DNA of 64,000 bases. Source: Ariolimax columbianus (Eukaryota > Mollusca > Gastropoda > Stylommatophora > Arionidae). Of this stretch, positions 63,601 through 63,859 are shown one piece after another. The notes under the pieces are model-generated. The model saw only the letters and a list, made by a program, of their open reading frames with translations, made no database searches and was not told the DNA's origin. The stretch's first letter is position 1, and every line of letters begins with the position of its first letter. The stretch spans positions 23,137,739 to 23,201,738 of the forward strand of contig JAVGWX010000011.1 in the NCBI GenBank assembly GCA_036924085.1, written 5' to 3'. Both the position numbers and the translations under genes were made by a program.

Positions 63601-63806
63601 CAACCAAGTACACAGAGGTTCAACCAAGTACACAGAGATTCAGCCAAGTACACAGAGGTTCAACCAAGTACACAGAGGTGAGAGATGATGTCATTCCTCC
63701 AACTATTCTCACATATAAATACTACCTTGACTTTGTCTCCTGCTGTCCTCATCCTGTCCTTGTACACAAGTCCCACATACTCTCCTGGATTAAGGGAATC
63801 TATTGT
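24407..63806 (-). CDS. MDN1: Midasin (AAA+ ATPase of 60S ribosome assembly), partial spliced gene, 11 exons
   Basis: Midasin is a dynein-like, six-module AAA+ ATPase of about 5,000-5,600 residues. It acts in the nucleolus and nucleoplasm and pulls assembly factors off pre-60S particles. Eleven exons are read in minus-strand order: 63806-63726, 61026-60790, 57467-57339, 44279-44120, 42068-41964, 38862-38700, 37508-37392, 34730-34646, 31341-31069, 29271-29084 and 24699-24407. All have AG acceptors and GT donors, and phases join throughout (0,0,0,1,1,2,2,0,0,2). The spliced 1,831 nt encode about 610 residues with Walker A GPQSSGKTS, Walker B WLLIDNVN and the RAMRNRG box. From the helical sequence that follows I judge this to be the last AAA module and the start of the linker. 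Upstream and downstream exons lie outside the window or were not recognised. Confidence 0.92.
24950..25510 (+). mobile_element. CR1-like LINE C-terminus
   Basis: VKLYKVLVRPRLEYCVG-type reading, then LERIQRRATKLIVGFQNYSY, RTRGHSYKLVKERSRLDTRKYF and ECLECIATGSSGG with shifts. Same family as 18.9 kb and 52.3 kb. Frameshifted. Confidence 0.75.
25511..25849. other. No gene recognised
   Basis: Unique-looking sequence. Confidence 0.3.
25850..26060 (+). mobile_element. RTE-like LINE end, unexpanded relative of the 9.2-kb copy
   Basis: Frames read QVVTTGKIAGKRDR, then REKTIDSLRE and QQSTTELVNDTCDRSGWRSM. The DNA aligns with 9640-10370 but has only one AGAGAGAAGA-type unit where that copy has about 24. 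Confidence 0.75.
26165..26510 (-). pseudogene. Tc1/mariner-type transposase C-terminal remnant
   Basis: Minus-strand frames hold FQQFGAPAHSARK (the 'QQDGAP.H' region), then LFKPPKSPDLNPVEYAYGVH, the classic 'SPDLNPIE' box before the last catalytic acid. Frames shift repeatedly. No terminal inverted repeats were found. Confidence 0.8.
27006..27390 (+). pseudogene. piggyBac (PGBD-type) transposase remnant
   Basis: N-terminal part TIKRTADEPSTSTGKQSKSR, then in another frame AFLGLRIYMEYSCIKPSYQD and YWTYEGSLLCLLP, then the MTRDRSF box, all in the order of the conserved N-terminal domain of piggyBac transposases. At least three frameshifts. No second or third catalytic Asp region is recognisable. 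Confidence 0.8.
27482..27850 (+). repeat. 61-bp tandem repeat of the piggyBac 3' terminus, 6 units
   Basis: Each unit runs TTAA, GCTCTGGAACCCAGGAATGG, GACAGTTGGGTTCAGGGCC, TTAGGTCTGGTAGGG. Every unit therefore ends in the TIR and begins with a TTAA. Units are nearly identical; one has TTCAAGGCC for TTCAGGGCC and the first has TTAATGCTC. Confidence 0.95.
27851..28442. other. Unassigned with repeat scraps
   Basis: 28040-28250 includes a SINE-1-like head (GGCTTAGCCTGGTGGTTAGT, CACAAACT) and GCATGCTGATGTTGTATGCA; decayed. Otherwise nothing recognised. Confidence 0.4.
28443..28690 (+). mobile_element. SINE-3 copy
   Basis: AGTCTCGAGGTAAGGTGTTC, B-box region GATCAAATCACGG, and body TCTGTGTGGTGAGATCAGGC...GTTGGCTTAATAG. 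Confidence 0.75.
28691..29083. other. Intronic, S6 scrap
   Basis: 28740-28805 matches S6 (GGTTAGCGGAGCGGCATAGA, CTGACAGGTTGCATGTCTAC). The remainder is MDN1 intron. Confidence 0.5.
29084..29271 (-). CDS. MDN1: MDN1 exon after the AAA module
   Basis: 188 bp, acceptor TTTTCAG|TTA, donor CCAAG|GTATGC; enters in phase 0 and leaves in phase 2. Reads LTRSIVTQQLLEVPNSLAKA...QAVTKSWVGETRSVAIVKED...LMLSILERISLNPR, a variable helical region. It is assigned by phase, position and open frame more than by conserved motifs. Confidence 0.82.
29490..30330 (+). mobile_element. LINE-B C-terminus, split by LINE-A copy 3
   Basis: Left part: WLIRWAMGNTGRDIYKHMAI, then PNPKDNINLLKRR (to 29621). Right part: FRLRTQHIQLNSHLN, the knuckle CRLCTHSYKTAEHHLFECP, then LLPLRPDKWNTLYGTKQQL. 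The halves join across the insertion at the basic residues before FRLRT. Related copy at 44.36-44.80 kb. Confidence 0.8.
29622..29990 (-). mobile_element. LINE-A copy 3
   Basis: GAAGAAGAAG tail at 29622, then upward to MAKWETEHTGFTENAYYQLN. The knuckle is the CTCGTGKM subtype and the end is EQIQVDV, as in copy 2. It is nested in LINE-B; short AGAGAT words flank it. Confidence 0.85.
30483..30866 (+). mobile_element. SINE-3 full copy
   Basis: Head GGGCTGAGTGGTCTCGAGG, B box GGTTCAAACCA, body GGATCTCTGGGTAGAAGAGA, and 3' part CACTTATGGGTTAAACCATG. It gives the full length of the family, about 385 bp. Confidence 0.85.
30867..31068. other. Purine-rich intron sequence
   Basis: (AGAG)n-rich tract at 30900-31035; no gene. 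Confidence 0.5.
31069..31341 (-). CDS. MDN1: MDN1 exon, C-terminal helical part of AAA module
   Basis: 273 bp (91 codons), acceptor CTTCAG|GATGAT, donor AAACAG|GTGAGA, phase 0 at both ends. Reads KLDICSMLAEAGLKDNGVCN, WWLALHAALKSEL, then LINRGFSLKEALSHATEDVY. In midasin this helical block follows the RAMRNRG box and precedes the linker. Confidence 0.88.
31378..31625 (-). mobile_element. SINE-1 copy
   Basis: Minus strand: GGTTAAGAGACACAGCTCAC, B-box region GCTTCGCTCCCCAATC, then GAAGCATACCCTTACATAAA and the tail GGAGAACGCAAAAAAAAAAA. Confidence 0.85.
31626..31994. other. Unassigned intron, small repeat
   Basis: Includes a 19-bp AAAAAAAGTGGTAAAGCT repeat (two to three units, 31885-31930). Confidence 0.5.
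31995..32215 (-). mobile_element. SINE-4 copy
   Basis: Minus strand: GTTAGCTCAGTTCATAGCAA head, B-box-like GGTTCGAATCGCG, then CTCCAGTCAACCCAGCTGTA and GGGAAAGTAAAAACAACAGC. Confidence 0.7.
32495..32880 (+). mobile_element. RTE-like LINE C-terminus
   Basis: RVESRILTCEMKCLRKV, then DRMQNDDIRSMVGTVPCAEY, ISREKISWFAHLMRIHSHQL, and the basic stretch GYRAMGRPRSRWIDD. One frameshift near 32580. Confidence 0.8.
32905..33730 (+). mobile_element. LINE-A copy 4 (RNase H + knuckle)
   Basis: Starts HAYTDGSVTNTTQNGGAGVF (first catalytic Asp). Frameshifts split the rest: EAEALRAAVEEM, LLTDALVVVTAL, VQWVPSHCNIQGNEEADRLA, then from 33371 TKWETEHTGYTK to CMCGTGKM and AAFF. The end is GTACGATGAAGAAGAAAT. CMCG subtype; decayed. 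Confidence 0.85.
33731..34244. other. Intron, no feature seen
   Basis: No gene or known repeat recognised. Confidence 0.35.
34245..34500 (-). mobile_element. SINE-2 copy
   Basis: Minus strand: B box GGGTTCATTCCCCGGTTGAG, then GGTCGACCCAGCCTTAAATG, GGGAAGTAAAAGTGGCGAGG, and 3' CATAGCATTACTGCC in reverse. It pairs with the forward copy at 50.6 kb. Confidence 0.85.
34646..34730 (-). CDS. MDN1: MDN1 exon with RAMRNRG box
   Basis: 85 bp, acceptor GTTGCAG|GTTG, donor GGAGAG|GTAAGT; enters in phase 2 and leaves in phase 0. Reads LFFAMDPRYGEISRAMRNRG, then IEICLLGE. This is the most diagnostic midasin segment: the MDP sensor region and the arginine-rich S-R-A-M-R-N-R box conserved from yeast to human. 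Confidence 0.96.
34808..35050 (-). mobile_element. SINE-1 copy
   Basis: Minus strand: GGGCTAGTGGTTAAGTGACA head, B box GGTTCGATCCC, then CGGTCGTTACCCCGGGGAAG and tail AATAAGGCGAACGCAAAAAA. Confidence 0.9.
35055..35245 (-). mobile_element. SINE-4 copy
   Basis: Minus strand: TTAGTGTAGTGGTAGAGCAC (a good tRNA A-box region), B box GGTTCAACCCTCGC, then AGCTGTATAGGGGGTTTACT and AATGGGTACCTGGCC. The best-preserved SINE-4 head. Confidence 0.85.
35250..35640 (-). mobile_element. RTE-like LINE C-terminus
   Basis: Minus strand: NYFGHI-type region (KIEIL..SHQWKV), then the basic part decayed, WHKDI-like, RNDWV, and a reading EGKEFLSDRL with WGRHSIK. The order parallels the forward copy at 48.98-49.29 kb. 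Confidence 0.6.
35790..36240 (-). mobile_element. RTE-like LINE C-terminus
   Basis: Open stretch PIFLYACKTWTVTADVQRRI, then QALEMRYFRRLLNVTYKDRV, IRICAWYGHISRSNSLANTI and LHGKVQDR; downstream the GGQHERTDQSPTRRG-type end is shifted. Same family as 2.85 and 39.9 kb. Confidence 0.85.
36241..36574. other. Intron, no feature seen
   Basis: Paired open frames on both strands have no recognisable content. Confidence 0.35.
36575..36775 (-). mobile_element. RTE-like LINE C-terminal scrap
   Basis: Minus strand: SWVDNIKELTGHDLSTLVPR and then AKDRKLRRTLCVNVSIMAPK. This is the segment just after the basic linker. Confidence 0.75.
36825..36985 (-). repeat. S1 copy, 5'-truncated
   Basis: The tail end (TCTTCTTCTTCTTCTTCTGC on the plus strand), then CTCCCGCTACTAAGCCCTGA and TTGACTGCGATATTTGCAGC. 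Confidence 0.85.
36986..37378 (+). mobile_element. LINE C-terminus (RTE-like, second subfamily)
   Basis: FHMRNQRRILDIRWF, then SNVEVSAMTSLPFIPDTLVR, LSVFSHVVQLDRNIPSHQIM, the basic GCGRGRPCSTWL region, and GSGQSTQRALDAWA at the end. A second end of the same type is at 43.44-43.74 kb. Confidence 0.75.
37392..37508 (-). CDS. MDN1: MDN1 exon after Walker B
   Basis: 117 bp, acceptor TTTTCAG|TGCT, donor TTTAG|GTATG, phase 2 at both ends. Reads ASVLDRLNALLEPKGVLSIN, ERGTVNGEITTVVPHPEF. The LDRLN.LLEP.G.L...ERG string is a hallmark of midasin AAA modules. Confidence 0.95.
37570..37721 (-). repeat. S1 copy with TSD
   Basis: A short 5'-truncated copy flanked by the 11-bp AAAGACCTATT at 37559-37569 and 37722-37732. 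The plus strand starts TTTCTTCTGTGTTCGTTC, so the tail points left. Confidence 0.85.
37745..38225 (+). mobile_element. MS element copy 3 (34-bp core variant)
   Basis: Head GGAGATCACAATATTGATCC, CTCCACCCCGTTAGTCAG, then about ten core units (37870-38195) of TCAGTATGTTTCATCTTATC plus CTATCACAGTCTGA, then the tail TGGACATTAGTCTCCTCTCC. Head and tail match copies 1 and 2, but the core unit has diverged to 33-34 bp. Confidence 0.7.
38230..38640 (-). mobile_element. CR1-like LINE C-terminus
   Basis: Minus strand: the LERI/ERIKKKS..RTDSGIS region, VRECSNALPQEIVEAIKALK and the 3' noncoding end CTAAACTAGTATAAAGAAG. Upstream words KVGIVKLYTGVGSLS correspond to VKLYKALVRP. Confidence 0.75.
38700..38862 (-). 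CDS. MDN1: MDN1 exon with Walker B
   Basis: 163 bp, acceptor TTTTCAG|ACAGG, donor TTGCAG|GTAGAT; enters in phase 1 and leaves in phase 2. Reads RLSDIRLHLSKLSVTVSNMK, then AFEWVDSLLVKALKNGDWLL, then IDNVNFC. FEWVDS.LV.AL..GDWLL is a strong midasin signature. The Walker B carries D-N instead of D-E. Confidence 0.96.
38895..39060 (-). mobile_element. CR1-like LINE 3' scrap
   Basis: Minus strand: CTTAATGCATCTAAGAATAG, ATTGCATATGCATAGC, and AGACTCCGATGAGTCTTCTA, the terminal part of the CR1-like family. Confidence 0.7.
39190..39315 (+). repeat. Tandem repeat, about 40 bp x 3
   Basis: GGGACAAGAATGGATTCACA, CTGAAGATAAAACAAA repeated; the middle unit lacks CACA. Confidence 0.85.
39400..39720 (+). 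mobile_element. RNaseH-2 LINE fragment
   Basis: IYTDRSVLSGKKVSCGFAVR (first catalytic Asp in YTD), then GRVVAEGSGAYLTLSS, RMEIKTVTLSLRWL (the catalytic Glu), and after a stop VSDSKSLLRNVQKGWLWHER (third Asp). A RNase H type distinct from LINE-A. Other scraps at 46.8, 61.5 and 62.9 kb. Confidence 0.8.
39925..40215 (-). mobile_element. RTE-like LINE C-terminus
   Basis: Open MATAKRRKLAWYGHISRSYG, LVNMIQYGKVQGRRRRGRPK, KSWEDNIKEWTNLRPEEVHA. It shows the intact basic linker RRRRGRPK at the position where other copies carry minisatellites. Confidence 0.85.
40437..40460. repeat. Poly-C tract
   Basis: 24 consecutive C, i.e. poly-G on the minus strand. Confidence 0.9.
40564..40945 (-). mobile_element. 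LINE-A copy 5 with TSD
   Basis: Flanked by the 12-bp TCCTAAATGTTC at 40552-40563 and 40946-40957. Encodes from AYFA-equivalent RLIKARYMTKWETE to CPCGTGKM and MTAAFF, with the reading running on past the tail. CPCG subtype, close to copies 1, 6 and 7. Confidence 0.9.
40958..41963. other. Intron with composite repeat
   Basis: 41330-41400 resembles 55425-55460 (CCCAACCAAGGTTAAGGGCC). No gene. The frame at 40801-41286 is a shadow of LINE-A and its flank. Confidence 0.4.
41964..42068 (-). CDS. MDN1: MDN1 exon, AAA module insert
   Basis: 105 bp, acceptor TCTACAG|CTGAC, donor GCTG|GTAAGT, phase 1 at both ends. Reads DGLSFQDVVALFSQHVKQLQ, TILGHLNKIGQTPA. A helical insert between Walker A and Walker B; assigned by phase and position. 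Confidence 0.85.
42150..42320 (+). mobile_element. CR1-like LINE 3' end
   Basis: GGAATGCATTGCCACAGGAA, GTGGAGACAGAGACAATTAA, then TTTGCAGAGTCTTCTAAACC-like 3' sequence. Confidence 0.75.
42560..42985 (-). mobile_element. RTE-like LINE C-terminus
   Basis: Minus strand: decayed GMKFGIKLCFEML region, then TDGHVEQHFGGQMPRGRPSM, LWREGLTKDLNPHWYSVAKR. The MPRGRP basic segment and following W are recognisable. Confidence 0.7.
42990..43330 (+). mobile_element. Reverse-transcriptase core fragment
   Basis: Shifted frames read GDVEHLGNYRPICLLPIMYK (RT block 'NYRPI.LL'), FRKGISTSDHLHTINPLM, and CLVFTNYEKVFDSIETNGVV ('DYEKAFDS', first catalytic Asp region). Probably RTE-like. Confidence 0.8.
43440..43735 (+). 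mobile_element. LINE C-terminus (RTE-like, second subfamily)
   Basis: CRRLPF...GCPCNTWLKQIATSPTELQA, then DMVNRRDRPWSPK. The end CATGGTCAATCGACGCGACA matches the end of the copy at 37.0-37.38 kb. Confidence 0.65.
43785..43960 (+). mobile_element. SINE-5 tRNA-headed element
   Basis: CTGTAGTCAAGAGGTTAAGG (A-box region), GCCTCTCACAGTGGGCGATC, B-box-like GATCAAATCCCGC. Confidence 0.6.
44120..44279 (-). CDS. MDN1: MDN1 exon following Walker A
   Basis: 160 bp, acceptor GTCCAG|TCAG, donor AAACA|GTGAGT; enters in phase 0 and leaves in phase 1. Reads SDVWRHLGLIKMLLQTELKN, then HCLLEKDAKERATFLNLDHD and WTEYKDLATN. It joins directly to the LLGGFEQ end of the Walker A exon across a 13-kb intron. Confidence 0.88.
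44355..44800 (+). mobile_element. LINE-B C-terminus, split by a SINE
   Basis: WLNRWAMGNIGREVYTYILI, then after the insertion INNSRG/LPRNDQSTIFRLKTHPT, and LPPPRPDKWNTLYGTKQLIN. A more decayed sister of the 29.5-30.3 kb copy. Confidence 0.7.
44443..44548 (-). mobile_element. SINE-5-like insertion in LINE-B
   Basis: Minus strand: GTGACAAAGTGGTCAAGCCG head, B-box-like GGGTTTGAATTTGAG, then CGAGCCCTCGCC. TCAATCA lies at both junctions. Confidence 0.65.
44801..45224. other. SINE-4 scraps and AT-rich DNA 5' of the GPCR
   Basis: 44805-44920 (forward) and 44990-45115 (reverse, CATTTACAGCTGAATTGACT, ATCGAACCAGGTACCTGTGA) are SINE-4 fragments in opposite orientation. 45115-45224 is AT-rich. Confidence 0.6.
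45225..45251 (+). other. Likely splice acceptor in the GPCR 5' UTR
   Basis: A strong pyrimidine tract ending TTTGTCCACAG stands 135 bp before the first ATG. An in-frame TAA follows at 45255, so an exon starting here would be 5' UTR plus the whole CDS. Confidence 0.5.
45387..46682 (+). CDS. Class A (rhodopsin-like) orphan GPCR, single coding exon
   Basis: 431 codons. The first ATG at 45387 has A at -3; the frame is open to 45339 but only from a GTG, with stops further up. Seven hydrophobic segments are visible at about 36-60, 68-94, 102-125, 146-166, 192-216, 273-298 and 308-332. Family marks are GLGN in TM1 (Asn50), Asp78 in TM2, Cys101 before TM3 paired with Cys181 in loop 2, Trp155 in TM4, and CWYP at 288-291 in TM6. 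Odd points: the DRY position reads EEY (126-128), so the usual Arg is lost; TM5 lacks its proline; TM7 has HPITTP instead of NPxxY. One N-glycosylation site (NVS, residue 24). The 100-residue tail ends LIM, a possible class II PDZ ligand. A plasma-membrane receptor with unknown ligand; nearest subfamily not assigned. Nested in a midasin intron on the opposite strand. Confidence 0.9.
   Translation: MKADYMLLENDIGSNSVGVTPQRNVSNYIPPSTAEGTLLFIVALVGGLGNIFIMIITLICPTFRHMSSAFLFHHCLLDTIKSGFCIPFGYSLLLTINIPHCDLLGAGYILLMTVSAYNLLALLVNEEYQCSFSSRRNYHKNGDGCCIAFGVVIIWFTTVLLHLGVAFLPGSSEFSKDVGNCVYRYGVTKNYVIHALWVILVTGAILVAGISFFHFFRKLRTSAKSRKWTFLHKSLSSLAAHNTMYNDQTEEVHYEFDDLSSQKAILQSRRYLRRIIIMMAMVVSFVACWYPLFFLTLLDVHYKQPPHFYRLLMILAWAHPITTPIFCGLIYYDTAKGEKVTKDVYTNALPMTTSRSGEAIRQEINHMYRASCGTGFHNENFQLASNHARDSPLRHHLESESDSTHCDTLTSHCETIINYNTDEGGCQTLIM
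46683..46799 (+). other. GPCR 3' flank
   Basis: About 115 bp before the next repeat. No clear AATAAA is seen, so the polyadenylation site may be within or beyond the repeats. Confidence 0.4.
46800..46905 (+). mobile_element. RNaseH-2 LINE scrap
   Basis: TCTGTTAGAGAGTGATAGGC, GGGCTGAGAGCAGTGGTGCG and TATCCAGTAAT parallel 39456-39525. Confidence 0.65.
46908..47088 (-). mobile_element. SINE-1 copy with inverted SINE-1 tail nested inside
   Basis: A minus-strand SINE-1 (CACCTTATTTGTCCATTCTA...CATCCAACTTCGGCATG) is interrupted at 47019-47071 by 53 bp of SINE-1 3' end in plus orientation (CACCGCCTTGGTGATTTGAG, GAACGCAAAAAAAAAAAC). ATGTAAGGGTC at 47008-47018 and 47072-47082 is its 11-bp TSD. Confidence 0.85.
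47090..47515 (+). mobile_element. LINE-D C-terminus
   Basis: ETADRLAKEGATRE-type start, then REDNYHYLDQSEQVTLFRIR, TGHSRLNNHL, the knuckle CMCKQAAQTSEHILQDC, and TKLFGSLEELATTELATFIQ. Organised like LINE-A. Frameshifted. Confidence 0.8.
47516..47739. other. Intron, no feature seen
   Basis: No recognisable gene; a short AAAGTTCTGACAGGTA word is duplicated (47641 and 47719). Confidence 0.4.
47740..48665 (-). mobile_element. RTE-like LINE C-terminus, rearranged
   Basis: From 48660 down: EVKMTIERKNIEQVYKFPYL, GQIITEDAHCYTAVRTTIAL, then the W.DNI..WTG equivalent (FVANIRRWTGKSLSDC by frame), RDRVHWRSIAANLRCVDGTW. A second block from 48060 reads LALYSSETWTINKTEKKYLE, AFEMWCY, and the KNTRKERKRQ basic part, so segments are out of the usual order. 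Confidence 0.75.
48702..48739. repeat. Poly-C tract
   Basis: Almost pure C for 38 bp, interrupted by G and CTC. Confidence 0.9.
48975..49290 (+). mobile_element. RTE-like LINE C-terminus
   Basis: NRKLKYFGHIKRHNGLERTV, then the basic GKRGRGRPRR, DVKECLGMTLKQVEDLARDR, and TGCDGSDVLQRTCYMI. It shows an intact unexpanded linker. Confidence 0.85.
49378..49445 (+). repeat. Short direct duplication
   Basis: CATAAAAGTGGACGCCAGGT, ATAAAAAT occurs twice in tandem. Confidence 0.9.
49446..49924. other. Intron, no feature seen
   Basis: The frame at 49471-49722 is not recognised as a domain. Confidence 0.35.
49925..50190 (+). repeat. S6 dispersed repeat
   Basis: GGTGGTTTGTTCAGAGCAGC, TCTAACAGGCTGCGGGTCTA, CGCACATCGGTTAACCACCC, TACATCCAGCTCATACCAGA, and AGTACGGGTCAAC at the end. 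A similar full copy is at 61195-61480 and a reverse copy at 53750-53938. Confidence 0.8.
50191..50584. other. Intron, no feature seen
   Basis: No recognisable feature. Confidence 0.3.
50585..50850 (+). mobile_element. SINE-2 full copy
   Basis: A tRNA-like head: GCGTAGCTCAGTGGTTAGCG (A box), then B box GGGTTCATTCCCC. Body ACGGCTCCAGGGTCGACCCA, CCGGGAAGTAAAAGTGGCGA, 3' TAATGCTATGGGTTACTTTA. The clearest tRNA-derived SINE in the window. Confidence 0.92.
50851..51417. other. Intron, no feature seen
   Basis: Short open frames (50917-51319) match no known domain. Confidence 0.35.
51418..51665 (+). mobile_element. SINE-1 copy
   Basis: GGGATGGCGTAGGCATGTGG head, CGGCTCACAACCCG, GCCGTTACCCCAAAGGAAGC, CTTACATAAAATGCATGCCG, tail AACAAATATAAGGAGAACAC. 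Confidence 0.85.
51850..51965 (+). mobile_element. CR1-like LINE 3' scrap
   Basis: VDKCTVIRLGR-type word, then GTGGATGCAGGGTCAATTTA, ATGCATTCAAGAATAGATTG. Confidence 0.65.
52285..52610 (+). mobile_element. CR1-like LINE C-terminus
   Basis: TKLDYDKFCFQNTDAYKNKR-type reading, then RTRGHRNKLTKERSRLDTRK, YFF and RVVNAWNILPQEIVEAWSIN, and 3' CGACTCTGCGGTCTTCTAGA. Confidence 0.8.
52611..53749. other. AT-rich intron with (ATGT)n
   Basis: No gene seen. (ATGT)n microsatellite at about 52711-52733. Confidence 0.5.
53750..53938 (-). repeat. S6 copy
   Basis: Plus strand reads TCGACCCCTGTACTCTACAG, GCCCCTTTGCAGGTCCCAGC, TGGTTAACAGATGTGTGAGT, i.e. S6 reversed. It ends where the LINE-A target-site duplication begins. 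Confidence 0.8.
53939..53995 (+). repeat. Left copy of a 57-bp target-site duplication
   Basis: AAACACTTAAAGGCGTCTAA to CTGTGAGTAG, identical to 54922-54978 on the other side of LINE-A copy 6. Confidence 0.95.
53996..54921 (+). mobile_element. LINE-A copy 6, young, open RNase H + knuckle ORF
   Basis: 5'-truncated copy, 926 bp, with one open frame from its first base to TGA at 54895-54897 (about 300 codons). RNase H type I: AYTDGSV (Asp), AEAEALRAA (Glu), LLTDALA (Asp) and GNEEADRLAKEG (Asp) are all present. Then QLNRREQVVVFRLRTGHNRL and the knuckle CPCGTGKMTTEHLLQNCP. It ends GTACGCAGAAGAAGAAGAAG. It has no reverse transcriptase, so it is not autonomous, but it is the least damaged copy here. 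Flanked by a perfect 57-bp TSD. Confidence 0.95.
54922..54978 (+). repeat. Right copy of the 57-bp target-site duplication
   Basis: Identical over 57 bp to 53939-53995. Confidence 0.95.
54979..55769. other. Composite unassigned repeat-like sequence
   Basis: A minus-strand frame (55223-54980, GEGRATGVNPDRKSGVVAPK) is open but unknown to me. 55425-55460 repeats a motif at 41.35 kb, and 55500-55570 is S6-like in reverse. No host gene called. Confidence 0.4.
55770..55830 (+). mobile_element. RTE-like LINE 3' scrap
   Basis: AAGCAACATTCTGTAAAGGA, CATGCTACTTACTA matches the end of the RTE-like copy at 49.25-49.28 kb (the EATFCKGHAT-type terminus). Confidence 0.5.
55831..56204. other. Intron, no feature seen
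   Basis: AT-rich, no recognisable feature. Confidence 0.35.
56205..56455 (+). mobile_element. SINE-1 copy
   Basis: GTGTGGGCTAGTGGTTAAGT head, TTGGTTCGCTC B-box region, CAGGAGGACGCAGACCCTTA, AGACGAACGCAAAAAAAAAA tail. Confidence 0.9.
56456..56761. other. Intron, no feature seen
   Basis: A short (TA)n at about 56680-56690; no gene. Confidence 0.35.
56762..57300 (+). repeat. Two S1 copies in tandem
   Basis: 56762-56955 is an internally deleted copy (GATGCTGAGCAGCGCATGAG, then CGAAAGGTGCAGATATCACA). 56958-57300 is nearly complete (GCGCATGAGCTGCAGTGGTC to GGGAGATTGAGAACGAACGA). Same orientation. Confidence 0.85.
57339..57467 (-). CDS. MDN1: MDN1 exon with Walker A (P-loop)
   Basis: 129 bp (43 codons), acceptor ATAACAG|GTAGG, donor GAACAG|GTTAGT, phase 0 at both ends. 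Reads VGPQSSGKTSLVKLLSKLTG, HSLCVLPMNSSMDTTELLGG, FEQ. GxxxxGKTS is an intact P-loop with Lys and Thr for ATP/Mg binding. MNS.MDTTELLGGFEQ is specific to midasin. Confidence 0.97.
57468..57664. other. Intron, no feature seen
   Basis: Contains a T-run only. Confidence 0.35.
57665..57825 (-). mobile_element. SINE-2-like element
   Basis: Minus strand: CGCAGTGGTGATTGTGCTGG head, B-box-like GAGGTTTAGTCCCC, then CCTATCGCAAAATGAATCTT and TATCAACCCAGCCTC. Same subtype as 24.1 kb. Confidence 0.7.
58004..58592 (-). mobile_element. LINE-A copy 7 with TSD
   Basis: TCTTCAAAGCATTT lies at 57990-58003 and 58593-58606. Encodes from ALKSQKNTELNDLRAALCKL through VQWVPSHCNIQGIEEADRLA to CPCGTGKM and EKIMVTV. 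A two-base loss after TGHNR shifts the frame, and the N of GNEEAD is I. CPCG subtype. Confidence 0.92.
58665..59290 (-). mobile_element. RTE-like LINE C-terminus
   Basis: Minus strand from about 59230: EGAEVDVRARIGKT-type word, SVLLYGAE-equivalent SSQYSCMEQKLCERQS, MARQALTNSQGKRGRPRN and NTRRD. The QGKRGRPRNT basic linker is intact; stops elsewhere. Confidence 0.75.
59291..59654. other. Intron, no feature seen
   Basis: AT-rich. Confidence 0.3.
59655..59910 (+). mobile_element. SINE-3 copy
   Basis: GGGGGACTCAGTGGTCTCAA head, B box GTTCGAATCAC, TCTGGGTAGTAAGATTGAAC, GAAAAGAGTAGGCTTAATGG. Confidence 0.85.
59935..60065 (+). repeat. S6 scrap joined to a CR1-like 3' end
   Basis: TTAAGAGCAGCTATAGATGG, GGTCTACTTAGCTCTACTGT (S6), then GTATACAGATTCTGTAGTCT and AACCAGTATAAAGACATTAA (CR1-like end). 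Confidence 0.65.
60066..60244. other. Intron, no feature seen
   Basis: No recognisable feature. Confidence 0.3.
60245..60590 (-). repeat. S1 copy
   Basis: Plus strand from CGTTCTCAAATTCACGCTAC to CATGCACTGCTCAGCATCTT, nearly full length. Confidence 0.85.
60591..60789. other. Intron, no feature seen
   Basis: No recognisable feature. Confidence 0.3.
60790..61026 (-). CDS. MDN1: MDN1 exon leading into the P-loop
   Basis: 237 bp (79 codons), acceptor TCTGCAG|GTTG, donor ATACTT|GTGAGT, phase 0 at both ends. Reads VEELYKATFVPKYPLYHSSR, then LHIGQSLVQMGHSFLPH and PLESLMKCVEMGWLTIL. The last part (LESLM.CV.M.W...L) is the strand before Walker A and joins VGPQSSGKTS of the next exon without a break. 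Confidence 0.94.
61027..61194. other. Intron
   Basis: No feature recognised. Confidence 0.3.
61195..61480 (+). repeat. S6 full copy
   Basis: TTGTTTGGTGGTTTGTTAAG, CTAACAGGTTGCAGGTCTAC, TACATCGGTTAACCACCCTC, CTACATCCAGCTCACACGAG, TACAGGTCGACTAG. Confidence 0.85.
61481..61690 (+). mobile_element. RNaseH-2 scrap joined to CR1-like scrap
   Basis: 61481-61612 reads RMKMEAVTAFLKWLRSLQQV, then DTQSLLQKVQ (Glu- and Asp-region of RNaseH-2). 61612-61690 is the CR1-like VVNAWNALPQEVVVAGTINV segment. Confidence 0.75.
61775..61925 (+). repeat. S1 copy, 5'-truncated
   Basis: AGACCGAAAGGTGCAAATAT to GGTAGCGGGAGATTGAGAAT. Confidence 0.85.
62040..62530 (+). mobile_element. LINE C-terminus with C2H2-like finger
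   Basis: MLSIHTLLKMAQLWMGHVSM, then PKQLLYGELKIGKYSPRRA, DVRTDHTRWRASI, and a tail finger CPECGRVCYSRIDLHSYKRT(H). This is the well-known animal LINE end 'LRW.GHV.RMPD.RLPK...YGEL..GKRS..GQ..RYKD...' with a terminal zinc finger. Stops and shifts present. Confidence 0.8.
62531..62667. other. Intron
   Basis: No feature recognised. Confidence 0.3.
62668..62912 (+). mobile_element. SINE-1 copy
   Basis: GACGGCGTGGGCTGGTGGTT head, B box GGGTTCGCTCCCC, CACCGGCCGTTACCCAGGGG, GGATGCACTGGGCCGACAGG, AATAAGGCGATGCACAC tail. One of the best copies. Confidence 0.92.
62935..63060 (+). mobile_element. RNaseH-2 LINE scrap
   Basis: DGSVLRSKISGWVFSARVRR-type reading, then DVVAPSRAK and EWRWKL. Homologous to 39.4 kb; decayed. 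Confidence 0.7.
63061..63439. other. Intron, no feature seen
   Basis: The frame to 63224 has no known domain. Confidence 0.3.
63440..63690 (+). repeat. 20-bp minisatellite, about 12 units
   Basis: CAACCAAGTACACAGAGATT units with CAGCCAAG and GAGGTT variants. It ends 35 bp before the MDN1 exon. Confidence 0.95.
63726..63806 (-). CDS. MDN1: MDN1 exon, first in window
   Basis: 81 bp (27 codons), acceptor TTTCACAG|ACAATA, donor GTCAAG|GTAGTA, phase 0 at both ends. Reads TIDSLNPGEYVGLVYKDRMR, TAGDKVK. The short Y..RMRT helix precedes the next exon's VEELY. Assigned by phase, open frame and position. Confidence 0.82.
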
Positions 63807-63859
63807 CTGTGAAATCAAATACAGTTCCATGGCATTAATAGGGGAATGGGCAGGTTGAT

